5,908 bases of DNA, taken from the NCBI GenBank assembly GCA_009778235.1, contig WRKE01000169.1:1-5908 (forward strand), in the 5' to 3' direction. The translations under genes were made by a program, and so were the position numbers. Shown one piece after another: positions 5,269-5,908 of the stretch (the stretch's first letter is position 1; each line of letters begins with the position of its first letter). Origin of the DNA: Pseudomonadota bacterium. Lineage in GTDB: Bacteria; Desulfobacterota; Desulfobulbia; Desulfobulbales; Desulfobulbaceae. Below the pieces are notes generated by a model. It saw only the letters and a list, made by a program, of their open reading frames with translations. It was not told the DNA's origin and made no database searches.

Positions 5269-5908
5269 TTTCTGGTATCGATGCACCCTGGCGATAGTGC
5301 CCCGGATGGTTGTCGGCCTGACCCGGCTGTGGTTCGCCACCTGCCGGGTAAAGGTGCGGGGCGATGGGCCGTTTAGGCAGCACATGCAAAGCGGCAAGGC
5401 GGGTATTGCCGCCTTCTGGCACTATGGGTTCTTGTTTGCTTTCTATCACTTCAGGGCGCTTAACGGTGCGATCATGGTCAGTGCCAGCAAGGACGGCGAA
5501 TACATCGCCCGGCTGGCGAGCTTGATGGGGCATGTGCCGGTGCGTGGCTCGTCGCATCGGGGTGGGGTCAAGGCCCTGAAAGAAATGATCGAACGGTTGC
5601 GCCAGGGCCTCAATGCCGGTATCGTGGCCGATGGTTCCCAAGGCCCGGCCCGGCAAGCCCAGCCTGGCTGCATCCTCATGGCCAGCAAATCGGGTGCGCC
5701 CATCTTTCCCTTTGCCTGGGCTGCCCGGCGGGTGCTGATCTTCAACAGTTGGGACCGGACCGCGGTGCCACTGCCCTTTACCACCGTTGTGGTCCGGCAA
5801 GGTGAGCCCTTGTGGGTTGCGCCTGGAATCGGGGCGGAGCAGGTGGAGGCCTATCGGTCTGAGCTGGAGTGGCGGCTCAACCGCTTGTACGAGGCGGCCT
5901 GGCATGAG
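5261..5908 (+). CDS. DUF374 lysophospholipid-acyltransferase-like protein (3' end outside window)
   Basis: This frame of 216 codons is open to the last base. It begins at TTG inside the uvrB end (8-base overlap), so the two genes are probably translated together. The product begins MADFWYRC. A hydrophobic N-terminal part (about residues 8-27) could be a membrane anchor. FWHYGFLF (52-59) is followed by the DUF374 core: VSASKDGEYIARLASLMG (73-90), VPVRGSSHRGG (92-102) and IVADGSQGPAR (121-131). After that come PGCILMASKSGAPIFPF (135-151) and SWDRTAVPLPF (163-173). These match the DUF374 group within the LPLAT acyltransferase superfamily, which act at the inner membrane on glycerophospholipid or lipid A type acceptors. 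The actual substrate is not known from sequence. The family is about 210-230 residues, so only a few residues should be missing. Confidence 0.88.
   Translation, partial: MADFWYRCTLAIVPRMVVGLTRLWFATCRVKVRGDGPFRQHMQSGKAGIAAFWHYGFLFAFYHFRALNGAIMVSASKDGEYIARLASLMGHVPVRGSSHRGGVKALKEMIERLRQGLNAGIVADGSQGPARQAQPGCILMASKSGAPIFPFAWAARRVLIFNSWDRTAVPLPFTTVVVRQGEPLWVAPGIGAEQVEAYRSELEWRLNRLYEAAWHE

Overview
The window looks like chromosomal DNA from a fairly GC-rich proteobacterium. The most likely source is a deltaproteobacterium (Desulfobacterota: Desulfobulbales or Desulfuromonadales type). Three things suggest this: the gene order pheT - ihfA - MerR regulator - tRNA-Pro, the DUF374 acyltransferase directly behind uvrB, and the style of the proteins. 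The assignment is inferred from gene order and protein feel, not from a search. Four of the five visible complete or 5'-complete protein starts are non-ATG (three GTG, one TTG).

Left part (1-1763) is a housekeeping block on the + strand. It holds the 3' third of pheT (phenylalanyl-tRNA synthetase beta chain) and ihfA (DNA-bending IHF alpha subunit), joined to pheT by an ATGA overlap. A weak intergenic hairpin comes next, then a small MerR-type HTH regulator. It ends with tRNA-Pro(GGG), which has its own -35/extended -10 promoter and a strong intrinsic terminator.

Middle part (1764-3222) is less GC-rich and reads as accessory DNA placed between the tRNA and uvrB. The first ~275 bases hold no convincing gene. 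After that comes a headless reading frame (2039-2392) whose text resembles the C-terminal half of BglII-like type II restriction endonucleases. Sixteen bases later there is a full-looking MT-A70 family adenine DNA methyltransferase (2409-3098). I read this pair as a decayed restriction-modification system: the nuclease has lost its N-terminal catalytic half and the methyltransferase survives. This is the most interesting part of the window. The ~125-base gap before uvrB holds a striking imperfect palindrome.

Right part (3223-5908) is strongly GC3-biased. It holds complete uvrB, the damage-recognition helicase-like subunit of UvrABC excision repair. A DUF374 lysophospholipid-acyltransferase-like gene overlaps its end by 8 bases, starts at TTG, and runs off the window end. 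No integrase, insertion sequence, CRISPR array or rRNA was seen.
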